The notes beneath the pieces are model-generated. The model saw nothing but the letters and a program-made list of their open reading frames with translations. It did no database searches and was not told where the DNA came from. The position numbers and the translations under genes are program-made. Shown here piece by piece: positions 24,879 through 34,076 of a stretch of 64,000 nucleotides of DNA (its first letter is position 1; each line of letters opens with the position of its first letter). Origin of the DNA: an uncultured Eubacteriales bacterium (lineage in GTDB: Bacteria; Bacillota; Clostridia; Lachnospirales; Lachnospiraceae); NCBI GenBank assembly GCA_949292785.1, contig CASFBK010000002.1, positions 248,001 to 312,000 on the forward strand, given 5' to 3'.

Positions 24879-25679
24879 ATGAGTACGATAAAAAGATATA
24901 TGCGATTATACCGTGTATTGATAGCACAGTTTTTCAAGTCAATTTTGCAGTCTAAGGTAGATTTTTTCATGGGACTTTTGGGATTCTTCTGTACGCAGAT
25001 TTTCGGAATTGTATTTCTTTTTTTGGTGTTTCAGCAGATTCCGGATTTAAATGGATGGACATTGGAACAGTTAATATTTATTTATGGTTTTGCCCAGATT
25101 CCTCGTGGAATTGACCATCTGCTTACAGATAACATCTGGATGGTAGCATGGTGGTATGTAGTAAACGGAGAATTTGACCGTTATATGCTGCGCCCTATGA
25201 ATGTGCTGTTTCAGGTCATCAGCGAGAAGCTGCAGCCTGATGCGGTAGGAGAACTGTTGGTAGGAACGATTCTGACGGTTTATTCCATATCCAGAGGAGT
25301 GGTCGTAGTAGATGGAACACACGTGATTTTGTTTATGATTTCTGTACTGGCAGGAGCCTTAATCTATACATCTGTTAAGTTGTTCTTTGCCTCCATTGCC
25401 TTCTGGGTAAAAATAAGCGGACCTTTCTTGCAGACAGCCTATCAGATGTCGGACTTTGCAAAATATCCGACAGAAATATATGCAAAAGGAATCCGTTTTA
25501 TCATTACCTGGGTCATTCCATTTGCCTTTGTAGCATATCTGCCGGCAAGATATTTCCTTATCAGTGGAAGTAGTGCGTCAGTGATTGGAGTGGAATGTAT
25601 CATTGCGGTAGGATTCTGGTGTATTGCATACGCCCTGTTTCAAAAGGGAATCAGTATTTATGAAAGCGCCGGAAATTAA
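24879..25679 (+). CDS. ABC-2 type permease (COG3694 type)
   Basis: A 266-residue permease with six predicted helices, partner of the preceding gene. GFAQIPRGIDHLLTDNIWMV around residue 70 and the YMLRPMNVLFQVI segment are characteristic of the COG3694 half. The operon order ATPase, COG4587, COG3694 is the standard one. No terminator was found directly after the stop; a separate promoter element starts at 25736. Confidence 0.88.
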   Translation: MSTIKRYMRLYRVLIAQFFKSILQSKVDFFMGLLGFFCTQIFGIVFLFLVFQQIPDLNGWTLEQLIFIYGFAQIPRGIDHLLTDNIWMVAWWYVVNGEFDRYMLRPMNVLFQVISEKLQPDAVGELLVGTILTVYSISRGVVVVDGTHVILFMISVLAGALIYTSVKLFFASIAFWVKISGPFLQTAYQMSDFAKYPTEIYAKGIRFIITWVIPFAFVAYLPARYFLISGSSASVIGVECIIAVGFWCIAYALFQKGISIYESAGN

Positions 25680-25735
25680 AGGATAACTGGACAAATCCTG
25701 TCAATTAGTTTAAAAGAGCTTCAGTAAGATAGAGA

Positions 25736-25780
25736 AACATGACATACAGTTGTCCTGATTTATGTGCTAGGGTATTGTTG
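25736..25780 (+). promoter_or_regulatory. Promoter/operator B, upstream of the MmcQ/GyrI-like pair
   Basis: It begins AACATGACATA as at 21181 and contains GACATACAGTTGTC, an interrupted inverted repeat. TTGTCC (25750-25755), 17 bases, TATTGT gives a promoter of the same geometry as element A. About three quarters of the positions agree with element A over 40 bases. Confidence 0.45.
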
Positions 25781-25851
25781 AAGAAAAGATGCCCTTAGAC
25801 GGCTTTGGAATTTTTGTAAAAGATATGGAAAACGTGATAGGAGGCAAAAAA

Positions 25852-26217
25852 ATGAAATACGAATGGATAGACGAGTTTCTTTTGGCAAAAAAAGGAGTCT
25901 CCAAAGATTTCAAAGAAGAATGGAACTGGATACGGTATCTAATAGGAGACAAAATGTTTGTGGCAATTTGCTTAGGCGAACAAAATAAGCCCTATTACAT
26001 TACGTTGAAACTAGACCCGGCAGAAGGAGATTTTTTAAGACAACAATACGAAGATATTATACCGGGATATTACATGAATAAGGTTCACTGGAACTCCGTC
26101 AACCCGGATGGAACTGTACCTGATGAGCTGTTAAAAGACATGCTGGATAAGTCCTATCAACTGGTTTTAAAGGGCTTCAGCAAGAAAAAGCAGCAGGAGA
26201 TATTGGGGGAATCATAA
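25852..26217 (+). CDS. MmcQ/YjbR-family protein
   Basis: A 121-residue cytoplasmic protein of the MmcQ/YjbR family, whose fold is double-winged and often annotated as DNA-binding. Conserved strips are WNWIRYLIGDKMFVAI, KPYYITLKLDP and the YMNKVHWNSV region before a final helical SYQLVLKGFSKK. AGGAGG at 25839-25844 selects the ATG at 25852. The GyrI-like gene starts one base after its stop. This gene pair is frequent in Firmicutes; its precise role is not known. Confidence 0.87.
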   Translation: MKYEWIDEFLLAKKGVSKDFKEEWNWIRYLIGDKMFVAICLGEQNKPYYITLKLDPAEGDFLRQQYEDIIPGYYMNKVHWNSVNPDGTVPDELLKDMLDKSYQLVLKGFSKKKQQEILGES

Positions 26218-26218
26218 T

Positions 26219-26851
26219 ATGTCATTTGATTACAAAAAAGAATACAAAGAATACTATATGCCACCGAAAAAACCTACCATTGTAACCGTGCCGAGGATGA
26301 ATTATATCGCAGTTCGCGGACAGGGAAATCCCAACGAAGAGGGTGGCGAATACAAGCAGGCGATAGGTCTTTTATATGGGATTGCATTTACCATCAAAAT
26401 GAGTTACAGGGGAAGCCATAAAATTGACGGCTATTTTTCCTATGTCGTGCCGCCTTTAGAGGGGCTTTGGTGGCAGGAGGGCGTAGCGGGAATTGACGAT
26501 TCCCACAAGGAAACGTTTCAGTGGATTTCCATGATACGGCTGCCGGACTTTGTGAAAAAAGAAGATTTTGACTGGGCAGTTGCAGAAGCCACACAGAAAA
26601 AACAGACAGATTACTCCAAGGTAGAATTTTTTGCCTATGAAGAGGGTCTGTGCGTACAATGTATGCATATCGGTTCCTATGACAACGAGCCTGCAACTAT
26701 TGAGGCAATGGAGCAGATGGCGCAGGAGAACGGATACGAAATAGATATTTCCGGAAAACGTTTTCATCATGAAATTTACTTAAGCGACCCGAGGCGTGCA
26801 GCAGAAGAAAAGTTAAAGACAGTAATACGTCATCCGATAAGGCAGGCGTGA
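26219..26851 (+). CDS. GyrI-like small-molecule-binding domain protein
   Basis: A 210-residue stand-alone GyrI-like (SHS2-fold) protein. The start (KKPTIVTVPRMNYIAVRGQG) and the QAIGLLYGIAFTIKM and EEGLCVQCMHIGSYDNEP strips, with conserved Glu and aromatic residues, match the family. Some members hydrolyse cyclopropane-containing DNA-alkylating toxins and others bind drugs, so a self-protection role is plausible. It directly follows the MmcQ gene with no room for a separate promoter. Placement near several exporters is consistent with, but does not prove, detoxification. Confidence 0.87.
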   Translation: MSFDYKKEYKEYYMPPKKPTIVTVPRMNYIAVRGQGNPNEEGGEYKQAIGLLYGIAFTIKMSYRGSHKIDGYFSYVVPPLEGLWWQEGVAGIDDSHKETFQWISMIRLPDFVKKEDFDWAVAEATQKKQTDYSKVEFFAYEEGLCVQCMHIGSYDNEPATIEAMEQMAQENGYEIDISGKRFHHEIYLSDPRRAAEEKLKTVIRHPIRQA

Positions 26852-26903
26852 AAAGCTAAGGATAGCGGTCTGTCACTTATAAGAAACGAAAGAAGGTATT
26901 TTT

Positions 26904-27182
26904 ATGCAGAATTTAAGTTGTTGTGGAACAGATTGCGGTAGTTGTGGCTTTTATGGGGATTTATGCTCAGGCTGTAATGAATGTAAAGGAAAGGTGTTTC
27001 ATGCACCGGAGGACAGAGCATGTCCAATTTATGAATGTGCTGTTGAAAAAAATAACTTTGAGAACTGCGGACAGTGCAAAGCGCTTCCCTGTTCCATCTG
27101 GCAGAGTACAAGAGACCCGGCATTTTCAGATGAAGAATTTGCCGAGAGTATCGCCAGTCGCGTAAAAGCATTAAAGGGGTAG
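26904..27182 (+). CDS. DUF3795-type Cys-rich small protein
   Basis: A 92-residue protein with about a dozen Cys arranged as CCGTDCGSCGFYGDLCSGC, CPIYECAVEK and CGQCKALPC, the pattern of DUF3795 proteins. The Cys presumably bind metal or an iron-sulphur cluster. A GAAAGAAGG ribosome site precedes the ATG at 26904. It lies behind the GyrI-like gene with a 52-base gap and may share its transcript. No function is established for the family. Confidence 0.8.
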   Translation: MQNLSCCGTDCGSCGFYGDLCSGCNECKGKVFHAPEDRACPIYECAVEKNNFENCGQCKALPCSIWQSTRDPAFSDEEFAESIASRVKALKG

Positions 27183-27219
27183 GGAAAAAGAGAAAGGCGT
27201 ATGTCTGCAACGGGATATA

Positions 27220-27269
27220 TTGGGGAAATAGTAAATTTTTCTTGTTATTTCCCCAAAAAAGTGTATAAT
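27220..27269 (+). promoter_or_regulatory. Promoter with overlapping long palindrome before the Rpn gene
   Basis: TTGGGGAAATA (27220-27230) and TATTTCCCCAA (27246-27256) make an 11-bp inverted repeat. A -10 box TATAAT lies at 27264-27269, with TTGTTA (27242-27247) as the best -35. The repeat overlaps the -35 region and has no T tract, so it is more likely an operator than a terminator. The remaining leader to 27435 holds no gene. Confidence 0.5.
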
Positions 27270-27434
27270 TACAAACAGAAAATGTAAAAATCTACGAATG
27301 AAAAACCTATCAGGAATTCACTGGACTCCTCGCGGAGTATCATATCATTAAGAATTCTTATCATTCCACTTCAGGAACAAAATCCAATATATTTTAATTT
27401 AGAGGTAATAACAGAAAAACAAGGGAGGAAATGA

Positions 27435-28376
27435 ATGGGAGAAAAAGACAATAAGACGCTGGAGTATTTTAAGGATAGCCGACGTTTTGCGGACTTGATT
27501 AATGCTAGATTTTTTCAAGGAAAAAGGGTAGTAAAGCCAGAAAATTTGCAGGATGCAGACAAGGAATTGATTTATCCATGGACACAAAATGGAGAAAAAG
27601 TTTTGCGTGATAATGTAATGAAATGGATGGGAAATACCTTGCTTGCCATATTCGTGGTGGAGCATCAGAGTAAGGTAGATTACCATATGGTCTTTCGGAT
27701 TATGTTAGGAGAAAGTCTGGCATATCAGCGTCAATGGATTCAGAAGAAGAAAGAACACCGCAAACAAGGAGACTTAAAGACAGGAGTCGAGTTGTTATCA
27801 GGAATGAAGAAAGAAGAAAAGTTTTGTCCGGTGCTTTCTCTGGTAGTTTATTATGGAAAAGAACCTTATGACGGAGTTACCAATTTACGTGAAATGTTGG
27901 AATGGACAGAAGAGACAAGTGTGCTTGCGAAATATATATCAGATTATCAGATTAATGTGTTCGATTATCACAATCAGAAAAGCTTCGGGGAATTTCACAC
28001 AGAACTTCAGTTATTATTTGAATTTTTGCGGTATGCATCAGACAAAGATACATTGAAGAAAGTGCTTGCAGACCGGGAAAAAGATTATTATAATGTAGAC
28101 AATGAAACATATCAGATGATAGCAATGCTGACAAATTCAAAGGAACTTTTAGAATATAGTGAAGAGCATGAAAGCGAGGAGGGACAGGATTTGTGTCAGG
28201 CAATTAGAGAAATGATTGAAGAAGGAAGAGCAGAGGGAATAGCAGAAGATAAAATAAATGTTGCAAAAAATCTGCTTGATATTCTTTCTGATGAAGTAAT
28301 AGCCGAAAGGGTTGGACTGGATATCGAGGTAGTACGTGAACTGAGAAAACAATGGAATAAAATGAATGAGACCTAA
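27435..28376 (+). CDS. Rpn-family recombination-promoting nuclease / PD-(D/E)XK transposase-like
   Basis: A 313-residue protein of the Rpn/PDDEXK_2 family, nucleases that stimulate RecA-independent recombination and are linked to phage defence and horizontal gene transfer. The nuclease core shows the conserved R-D-N-x-x-K strip (RDNVMKWMG), then the FVVEHQSKVDYHMVFRIM motif with catalytic Glu and Gln near residue 76. The C-terminal part is a charged, helical tail with EGRAEGIAED and a short helix-turn-helix-like end. Full length for the family, ribosome site GGAGG. No transposon ends were seen, so it is a single-gene element. Confidence 0.88.
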   Translation: MGEKDNKTLEYFKDSRRFADLINARFFQGKRVVKPENLQDADKELIYPWTQNGEKVLRDNVMKWMGNTLLAIFVVEHQSKVDYHMVFRIMLGESLAYQRQWIQKKKEHRKQGDLKTGVELLSGMKKEEKFCPVLSLVVYYGKEPYDGVTNLREMLEWTEETSVLAKYISDYQINVFDYHNQKSFGEFHTELQLLFEFLRYASDKDTLKKVLADREKDYYNVDNETYQMIAMLTNSKELLEYSEEHESEEGQDLCQAIREMIEEGRAEGIAEDKINVAKNLLDILSDEVIAERVGLDIEVVRELRKQWNKMNET

Positions 28377-28516
28377 GCATTATCGAAGAAAAATATGGAA
28401 TCGTATTTTAGAAAATACGGTCTGGAGATGGAGCATATGATTATGTGCGATTATACAAAGGTCATGGTGTTAAGAAAAATAAGGTAGCTAAGAAATTGTA
28501 CTAAGGTTGGGAAGCT

Positions 28517-28846
28517 TTAGTTCTTTTTAAGTCGATTTAGATAATCGGTACCCCAGTCACACATAGCATTTATAATAGGAATAATACTTTTTCCGAAATC
28601 GGTGAGCTGATACTCCACCTTTGGCGGCACAACGGGATAGACAGTTCTGGAAATCAGACTGTCTTTTTCTAATTCCCGAAGCTGCTGTGTCAGCATCTTT
28701 GGGGTAGCCTGCGGAATCAGCTTTTGCAGTTCATTAAAACGGAGTGTACTGTCAATTAAATGAAAAAGAATCAATGCCTTATATTTTCCGCCCATCAATT
28801 CCAGGGTTGCCTCTACCGGGCAGTGATAGGTACTTGGACATCTCAT
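28517..28846 (-). CDS. HxlR-family transcriptional regulator
   Basis: A 109-residue winged-helix protein. CPVEATLELMGGKYKALILF at the start, the FNELQKLIPQATPKMLTQQL recognition region and VEYQLTDFGKSI wing are standard HxlR features. The start is the ATG at 28846 behind AGAGGTG; the GTG at 28855 overlaps that ribosome site. HxlR proteins often sense electrophiles or redox state through Cys. It is divergent from a nitroreductase gene, with a palindrome between them, so it most likely represses that gene. Confidence 0.9.
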   Translation of the reverse strand: MRCPSTYHCPVEATLELMGGKYKALILFHLIDSTLRFNELQKLIPQATPKMLTQQLRELEKDSLISRTVYPVVPPKVEYQLTDFGKSIIPIINAMCDWGTDYLNRLKKN

Positions 28847-28900
28847 GAAAATCACCTCTTTTGTATTTTTACTGCTATTTTATCCATACTATCTTTTTGG

Positions 28901-28954
28901 GTACTATATAACTTTAAAGTGCGTACTTGTGATATGGAAATCAAGTGATATAAT
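28901..28954 (+). promoter_or_regulatory. Nitroreductase promoter with HxlR-type operator
   Basis: The palindrome ACTTTAAAGT (28911-28920) is flanked by GTAC at 28901 and 28923, the usual look of HxlR sites. Just downstream TTGTGA (28927-28932), 16 bases and TATAAT (28949-28954) form the promoter facing the nitroreductase. Confidence 0.6.
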
Positions 28955-29049
28955 TATAGCTGAAGTGGAGAAAAACATCAACACTTTTACACATGTGTAA
29001 TAGGCTATAGCTTATAAGATAAAATAAAAGAAAAAGGAGAGATGATAAA

Positions 29050-29568
29050 ATGAGTTTTCTCGAAATTGCAAAAAAGAGATGTTCCATTCGCTCTTATAAA
29101 ACACAAAAAGTAGAAAAGGAAAAGGTAGCGCAGATATTAGAAGCGGCGCATGTAGCCCCAACTGCAGCAAATCTCCAGCCGGTACATTTATTAGTGATTC
29201 AGGAGGAAGAAGGACTGGCAAAGGTAAATAAGGCGGCAAATACCTATGGTGCCCCTCTGGTAATCATAGCATGTGCTGACCATAAAAAAGCATGGACCAG
29301 ACCCTTTGACCATAAACAGGTGGGAGATATTGACGCCTCTATCCTGACAGACCACATGATGCTTCAGGCAACGGAGCTGGGACTTGGAAGCGTGTGGATT
29401 TGTTACTTTAAGCCGGATGTTCTGGCGAATGAATTTCAGTTACCAGGCAATTTGGAGCCGGTAAATATTTTAGCAATCGGTTATCCGGATGAGGAGGCAC
29501 AGAACATGGAACGGCACGAGAAAGAGCGTATTCCGGTGAGTGAACTGGTTTCCTATGAAACACTGTAG
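29050..29568 (+). CDS. Nitroreductase-family flavoprotein
   Basis: A 172-residue FMN-dependent oxidoreductase. The FMN-binding opening RCSIRSYKTQKVEKEKV, the APTAANLQPVHLLVI segment and LGLGSVWICYF match the short nitroreductase group. These enzymes reduce nitro compounds, quinones or related electrophiles with NAD(P)H. AAAGGAGA lies before the ATG. The divergent HxlR gene and shared operator suggest induction by an electrophile. The physiological substrate is not known. Confidence 0.92.
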   Translation: MSFLEIAKKRCSIRSYKTQKVEKEKVAQILEAAHVAPTAANLQPVHLLVIQEEEGLAKVNKAANTYGAPLVIIACADHKKAWTRPFDHKQVGDIDASILTDHMMLQATELGLGSVWICYFKPDVLANEFQLPGNLEPVNILAIGYPDEEAQNMERHEKERIPVSELVSYETL

Positions 29569-29582
29569 TGAGGGCAGTAGAA

Positions 29583-29618
29583 AAAACACAGAGAGCAGAT
29601 AAATGCTTTCTGTGTTTT
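29583..29618. terminator. Bidirectional terminator between nitroreductase and ndk
   Basis: AAAACACAGA (29583-29592) pairs with TCTGTGTTTT (29609-29618); the arms provide T tracts in both directions. It can end both the nitroreductase (+) and ndk (-) transcripts. Confidence 0.75.
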
Positions 29619-29632
29619 GGTATACTGTCATA

Positions 29633-30061
29633 TTAATCATCCAGATAAGAATCCAGAAATTCCGGAAACCACATGGAAATTTCTCTCTTTGCATGTTCTA
29701 CAGAGTCAGAACCATGCACCGTATTGTCAGTTTTTCCGTGACCATATTTATAACGAATGGTTCCCTCTACCGCTTCGGAAGGGTCTGTAGCGCCATTTAC
29801 TCCTCTTACAGTATTTACAGCGTTTTCTCCCTCCAAAATCATGGCAACCAGAGGACTTCTGGAAATGAAATCAACCAATTCCTGATAAAAGGGCTTATCC
29901 TTTAAATCGATATAATGCTGACGAGCAAATTCCTTATTTACTTTAATCATTTTAAGTGCAACAATTTTTAACCCCGCTTTTTCGTACATGTCTAGGATTT
30001 CACCTACATGATTTGCTTCCACTCCATCTGGTTTTACAAGTGCCAGTGTTTTTTCTACCAT
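29633..30061 (-). CDS. ndk: Nucleoside diphosphate kinase
   Basis: A 142-residue enzyme that transfers the gamma phosphate of ATP to other nucleoside diphosphates through a phosphohistidine. The active-site His is in NTVHGSDSVE near residue 116. The KPDGV start (LALVKPDGVEAN), RGVNGATDPS strip and final FPE are all present. AGGAGG before the ATG at 30061 fixes the start; the longer frame reaching 30178 is noncoding. The gene stands alone between two convergent or unrelated units. Confidence 0.95.
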   Translation of the reverse strand: MVEKTLALVKPDGVEANHVGEILDMYEKAGLKIVALKMIKVNKEFARQHYIDLKDKPFYQELVDFISRSPLVAMILEGENAVNTVRGVNGATDPSEAVEGTIRYKYGHGKTDNTVHGSDSVEHAKREISMWFPEFLDSYLDD

Positions 30062-30174
30062 AAAAAATGCCTCCTGTTTAATATATATAACTACTATAAC
30101 ATAAACCCGGGCATTTGTAACTAAAAAAGAAATTAAAAAAGGAGTTTTTTCGTAAAGTGTTATGATAGAAAAGT

Positions 30175-31332
30175 TCAACCCTCAAATTCCCCATCCTGCA
30201 ACAGCCAATTTGCCCGAAACAGGCGCATAATCTGCCAGTAGCTCATTCCTCTTAATCCGTATTCCCGCATCAGTCCGAACTTTCCGTGAATACTGCGGAC
30301 ATCCTCGAACCAGACCTCGTGAGTCAGTCCATTCTGAACATAAGTAAAAAAGGGAGACTGAGAAACCGCATCGAATTGAATCGGGGCGCCTTGTGCAATG
30401 GCAATCTGTACCGCTTCTATGTTACCAATATTTTGCGCCTGGGAAGTACCGCGAACAAAGGGCAGAGTCCAGTCATAGCCATAGTTTGGAATACCAAGAT
30501 TAATTTTTTCAGCAGGAATTTTTGTTAATGCATATTCCACTACTTCGCGTACTTTATTAAGGGGAGCAACAGCCATAGGTGGCCCGAAGGTGTAACCCCA
30601 TTCATAAGTCATCAGCAGTACATAATCTGCGGCTTCGCCCAATAAAGCATAGTCCTTTCCTTCGTAGAGAAGTCCGGTTTGGGTATCAGAAGTTTTCGGA
30701 GCCAGCGCGACCGAAACAGGATAGCCCAGTGCATTGATGGCAGTACGCACCTCCGATACAAATTCTGCAAAAGGAATCCGGTCTTCTGCCAAAATATATT
30801 CAAAGTCAATATCCACGCCCTCAAAGCCCCGTTCGGTTATTTGAGTTACCAGCTCCTCTATCAGCTGTGCCTTTGCAGCTTCGTCATTTACGATGCTTGT
30901 AATCAAATAATTGCTGAACATCCCATCCGGTCCAAAAGGGGTCAGAGTCAAAACAGGAGCCACCCCATAGTTTTTCGCAAGTGTAATCATAAAGGTATCA
31001 TCCAGTGCAGGTGGAATCAGTGTACCTTCTACCGTAAATCCGTAAGAAAAAATGAAAAGGTCGGTCAGATAGGGCAAGGTCTGTTCTAACACCCAGCGAC
31101 TGATAAATGGATAGGCATATCCGCCGGAATAAGCCGGGCGTCCGGAAGCAGATACCAGAATATCCTCGGAAGTCAGAGTGTAAGAAGCCTGGGTCAGTAA
31201 CAGGGATGCACCGACAGCCAGAGCATAAGGAAAAGGAATCTGATTGTCATATGCGATATCATCAGCAGAAATGTCATAGCGGGAAGCAATGTTGTCAATG
31301 GTATCTCCGGTGCGGACAGTATAAATAACCAT
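30175..31332 (-). CDS. LysM-GH18 glycoside hydrolase (SleL/YaaH-like)
   Basis: A 385-residue protein with one LysM peptidoglycan-binding motif (residues 1-47, starting YTVRTGDTIDNIASRYDISA) and a GH18 domain (about 60-385). GFEGVDIDFEYI carries the DxDxE catalytic motif with the proton-donor Glu. There is no signal peptide, which is usual for spore-associated SleL/YaaH enzymes that cleave cortex peptidoglycan or N-acetylglucosamine linkages during germination. This supports a spore-forming host. It is divergent from the P-type ATPase gene. Confidence 0.9.
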   Translation of the reverse strand: MVIYTVRTGDTIDNIASRYDISADDIAYDNQIPFPYALAVGASLLLTQASYTLTSEDILVSASGRPAYSGGYAYPFISRWVLEQTLPYLTDLFIFSYGFTVEGTLIPPALDDTFMITLAKNYGVAPVLTLTPFGPDGMFSNYLITSIVNDEAAKAQLIEELVTQITERGFEGVDIDFEYILAEDRIPFAEFVSEVRTAINALGYPVSVALAPKTSDTQTGLLYEGKDYALLGEAADYVLLMTYEWGYTFGPPMAVAPLNKVREVVEYALTKIPAEKINLGIPNYGYDWTLPFVRGTSQAQNIGNIEAVQIAIAQGAPIQFDAVSQSPFFTYVQNGLTHEVWFEDVRSIHGKFGLMREYGLRGMSYWQIMRLFRANWLLQDGEFEG

Positions 31333-31493
31333 GGTGTCTCCTTTTCCATATCATATAATCATAATAATATATTCTATGAAGAAGAAAAAAATATGTGAAA
31401 AAGACCAGACATGTTTCAGTCATAATTCGCTGCCTGTCCTCATATTCTGTGATAGTAAAAACAAGGACATCTGTGAAGACAATGGAGGAAATT

Positions 31494-34076
31494 ATGGCAG
31501 AATCAACAAAAAAGTATGGGGAGAATATACGGGGAAGAAATGTGTTGGAGGACGAACAGCATAAGTCGGTATTTGCCTGTTTTTTAGAACAGTTAAATGA
31601 CCCCCTTATATTTATATTATTTATAGCAGCGGCGATTTCCATGCTGTTAAAAGAATTCAGTGACATGATGATTATTTTGGCAGTGATTCTGGTGAATGCT
31701 ATCATCGGTGTGATTCAGGAGGGGAAAGCCCAAAAAGCGCTGGAAGCCTTAAAGGAAATGACAAGTCCAAGGGCTGTGGTAAAAAGGTCAGGGCATATCC
31801 AGGAGATTCCCGCCGCGGATTTAATTCCCGGAGATATCGTATGCTTAGAAGCAGGGCGGCAGGTACCCGCAGATTTACAGCTGACTTCTGCGGTAAATTT
31901 AAAAATAGAAGAAGCAGCCCTCACCGGAGAATCCCTTCCGGTTATTAAGGATTTGAAAAAAAATAACCGGGCATACATGTCGACCAACGTTACATATGGC
32001 AGGGGAGAAGGTGTCGTTACCGCTATCGGCATGGATACGGAAATCGGCAAAATTGCCCGGATGATTCAAAATGCTCCTGTAGAAACCACACCTTTGCAGA
32101 AACGTCTTGCCGACCTTGGAAAACTGTTAAGCGGTGTTTCCGTCTTCTTATGTGTACTGCTGTTTTTGATTGCAGTATTGCAGAAACGTGACATTATGGA
32201 AATGCTGATTACTGCAATTTCCCTTGCAGTGGCGGCAGTGCCGGAAGGACTTCCCGCTATTGTTACCATGGTGCTTGCGCTTAGTGTCTCCCGCATGGTA
32301 AAGGTAAATACCATTGTAAAGCGGCTTCCCAGCGTGGAGACGCTTGGCTGTGTCAGCGTAGTGTGCTCCGATAAAACAGGAACCCTTACTCAGAACCGAA
32401 TGACGGTGACCAGATGCTATACCGATGGCAGAGTATGTGAAACAAATGCATTACATTCGGTCAATGACAGAGATTTCCTATATGGATTTACTCTGTGTAA
32501 CGATGCGTCTTTGCTGGAAGGAAACCGGATTGGAGACCCCACAGAGCTGGCATTGCTGGATATGGGAGCGGCGTTTGGCATCGCACGTGAAGAATTAGAG
32601 CAGAAGCTGCCAAGAAAAAATGAAATATCCTTTGATTCAGAACGTAAGATGATGTCAACGCTTCATCAGGAGGGAGGCAGATATCTGTCTTATACCAAAG
32701 GCTCTCCGGACGAAATTTTAGAGCGCTGCAGTTATATCAGAGTGGGAGGAAAAGACCTTCCCATGAGCCGGGCACATCGGGAAAAAATACAAAAGACCTT
32801 AAAGGAATTTACCGGAGATGCATTGCGTGTATTGGCGCTTGGAATGCGCACCGGAGTAAGCAATTTAAAAGAAGAAGAGCTGATATTCATAGGGTTAGCA
32901 GGCATGGCAGACCCGGTACGGCCGGAAGCTGGTATGGCAGTAGAAGAATTCCGACATGCCGGTGTAAAGACCATTATGATTACCGGAGACCGCAGTGATA
33001 CTGCCTTCGCCATTGCAAAAGAATTAGGAATTGCCCAAAAGCCGGAGCAGTGTATGACAGGAGAAGAGCTTCAGAAGATGGATAGGGATACGCTTCAAAA
33101 AAGACTTCCGGATGTGCGTGTATTTGCCCATGTATCACCGGAACATAAGGTTCGCATTGTCTCTGCTTTTAAAGAATTAGGAGAGATTGTTGCCATGACG
33201 GGAGATGGAGTAAACGATGCTCCTTCCTTAAAATCAGCAGATGTTGGAATTGCCATGGGAATGGCAGGAACAGATGTGGCAAAAAATGCGGCAGACATTG
33301 TGTTGACGGATGATAACTTTGCAACCATTACAAAAGCCATTGCACAGGGAAGAAGTATTTATGAAAACATAAAAAAATCCGTATTGTTCTTACTGTCATC
33401 TAATTTTGGGGAGATTATCACCATGCTGGCAGCCGTTGCCATGGGATTGGCAGCCCCCTTAAAGCCAAGCCATATCCTGTGGATTAATCTGATTACGGAT
33501 TCCCTTCCGGCATTGGCATTAGGTGTGGATGAGGAGGACAGCAGGAATGATATGAACCGCCCGCCCCGGGCAAAGTCGGAAAGTCTGTTTGCAGGCGGGG
33601 GCTTAAGCTGTACCATTTTTTATGGCGCATTGATTGCGGCAATCAGTACCATTGCATTTCTCCATCTGCCGGTTCAGATTATGATTTCACAGAACATGGG
33701 AATCAGCCTTGAGAACCTGCGCCTTCTATTCTTAAATCAGGAATTATTAGGCAGATGCCAGACCTATGCGTTTACCGTGCTTGGCATGTCTCAGCTATTC
33801 CACGCCATTGGAATGAGGGATGTTGAGCGGTCTGTTTTTGCAATGAATCATCTGAAGAACAAGCTGATGATTGCCGCATTTGCCATTGGAATCGGATTGC
33901 AGTTAATGGTAACAGAGATTCCGTACTTTGTATCAGCCTTTGGGACCTGTGCACTGTCAGGAACAGAGTGGATAAAGCTTTTGATATTAGCGGCAATGCC
34001 TCTTTTGGCTCATGAGCTTTTGATTCTCTTTTCTAAGGCTGGTTCAAAAAAGCTTCAGGAAAGCCAGGAATATTAA
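31494..34076 (+). CDS. Cation-transporting P-type ATPase (Ca2+ type)
   Basis: An 860-residue membrane pump of the SERCA/PMCA-like P2 group. Key motifs: TGES near residue 145, VPEGLPAI in helix 4, the phosphorylation site DKTGTLTQNRM (Asp293), KGSPDEI and GDGVNDAPSLKSADVG. GGAGG at 31484-31488 selects the ATG at 31494. Bacterial relatives usually have the phosphorylated Asp near residue 330, so about 35-40 residues of the N-terminal cation-ATPase domain are missing or very short; YGENIRGRNV appears almost at once. Its 3' end overlaps the convergent MntP/YtaF-like gene by 33 bases. Ca2+ export is the most likely role. Confidence 0.9.
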   Translation: MAESTKKYGENIRGRNVLEDEQHKSVFACFLEQLNDPLIFILFIAAAISMLLKEFSDMMIILAVILVNAIIGVIQEGKAQKALEALKEMTSPRAVVKRSGHIQEIPAADLIPGDIVCLEAGRQVPADLQLTSAVNLKIEEAALTGESLPVIKDLKKNNRAYMSTNVTYGRGEGVVTAIGMDTEIGKIARMIQNAPVETTPLQKRLADLGKLLSGVSVFLCVLLFLIAVLQKRDIMEMLITAISLAVAAVPEGLPAIVTMVLALSVSRMVKVNTIVKRLPSVETLGCVSVVCSDKTGTLTQNRMTVTRCYTDGRVCETNALHSVNDRDFLYGFTLCNDASLLEGNRIGDPTELALLDMGAAFGIAREELEQKLPRKNEISFDSERKMMSTLHQEGGRYLSYTKGSPDEILERCSYIRVGGKDLPMSRAHREKIQKTLKEFTGDALRVLALGMRTGVSNLKEEELIFIGLAGMADPVRPEAGMAVEEFRHAGVKTIMITGDRSDTAFAIAKELGIAQKPEQCMTGEELQKMDRDTLQKRLPDVRVFAHVSPEHKVRIVSAFKELGEIVAMTGDGVNDAPSLKSADVGIAMGMAGTDVAKNAADIVLTDDNFATITKAIAQGRSIYENIKKSVLFLLSSNFGEIITMLAAVAMGLAAPLKPSHILWINLITDSLPALALGVDEEDSRNDMNRPPRAKSESLFAGGGLSCTIFYGALIAAISTIAFLHLPVQIMISQNMGISLENLRLLFLNQELLGRCQTYAFTVLGMSQLFHAIGMRDVERSVFAMNHLKNKLMIAAFAIGIGLQLMVTEIPYFVSAFGTCALSGTEWIKLLILAAMPLLAHELLILFSKAGSKKLQESQEY

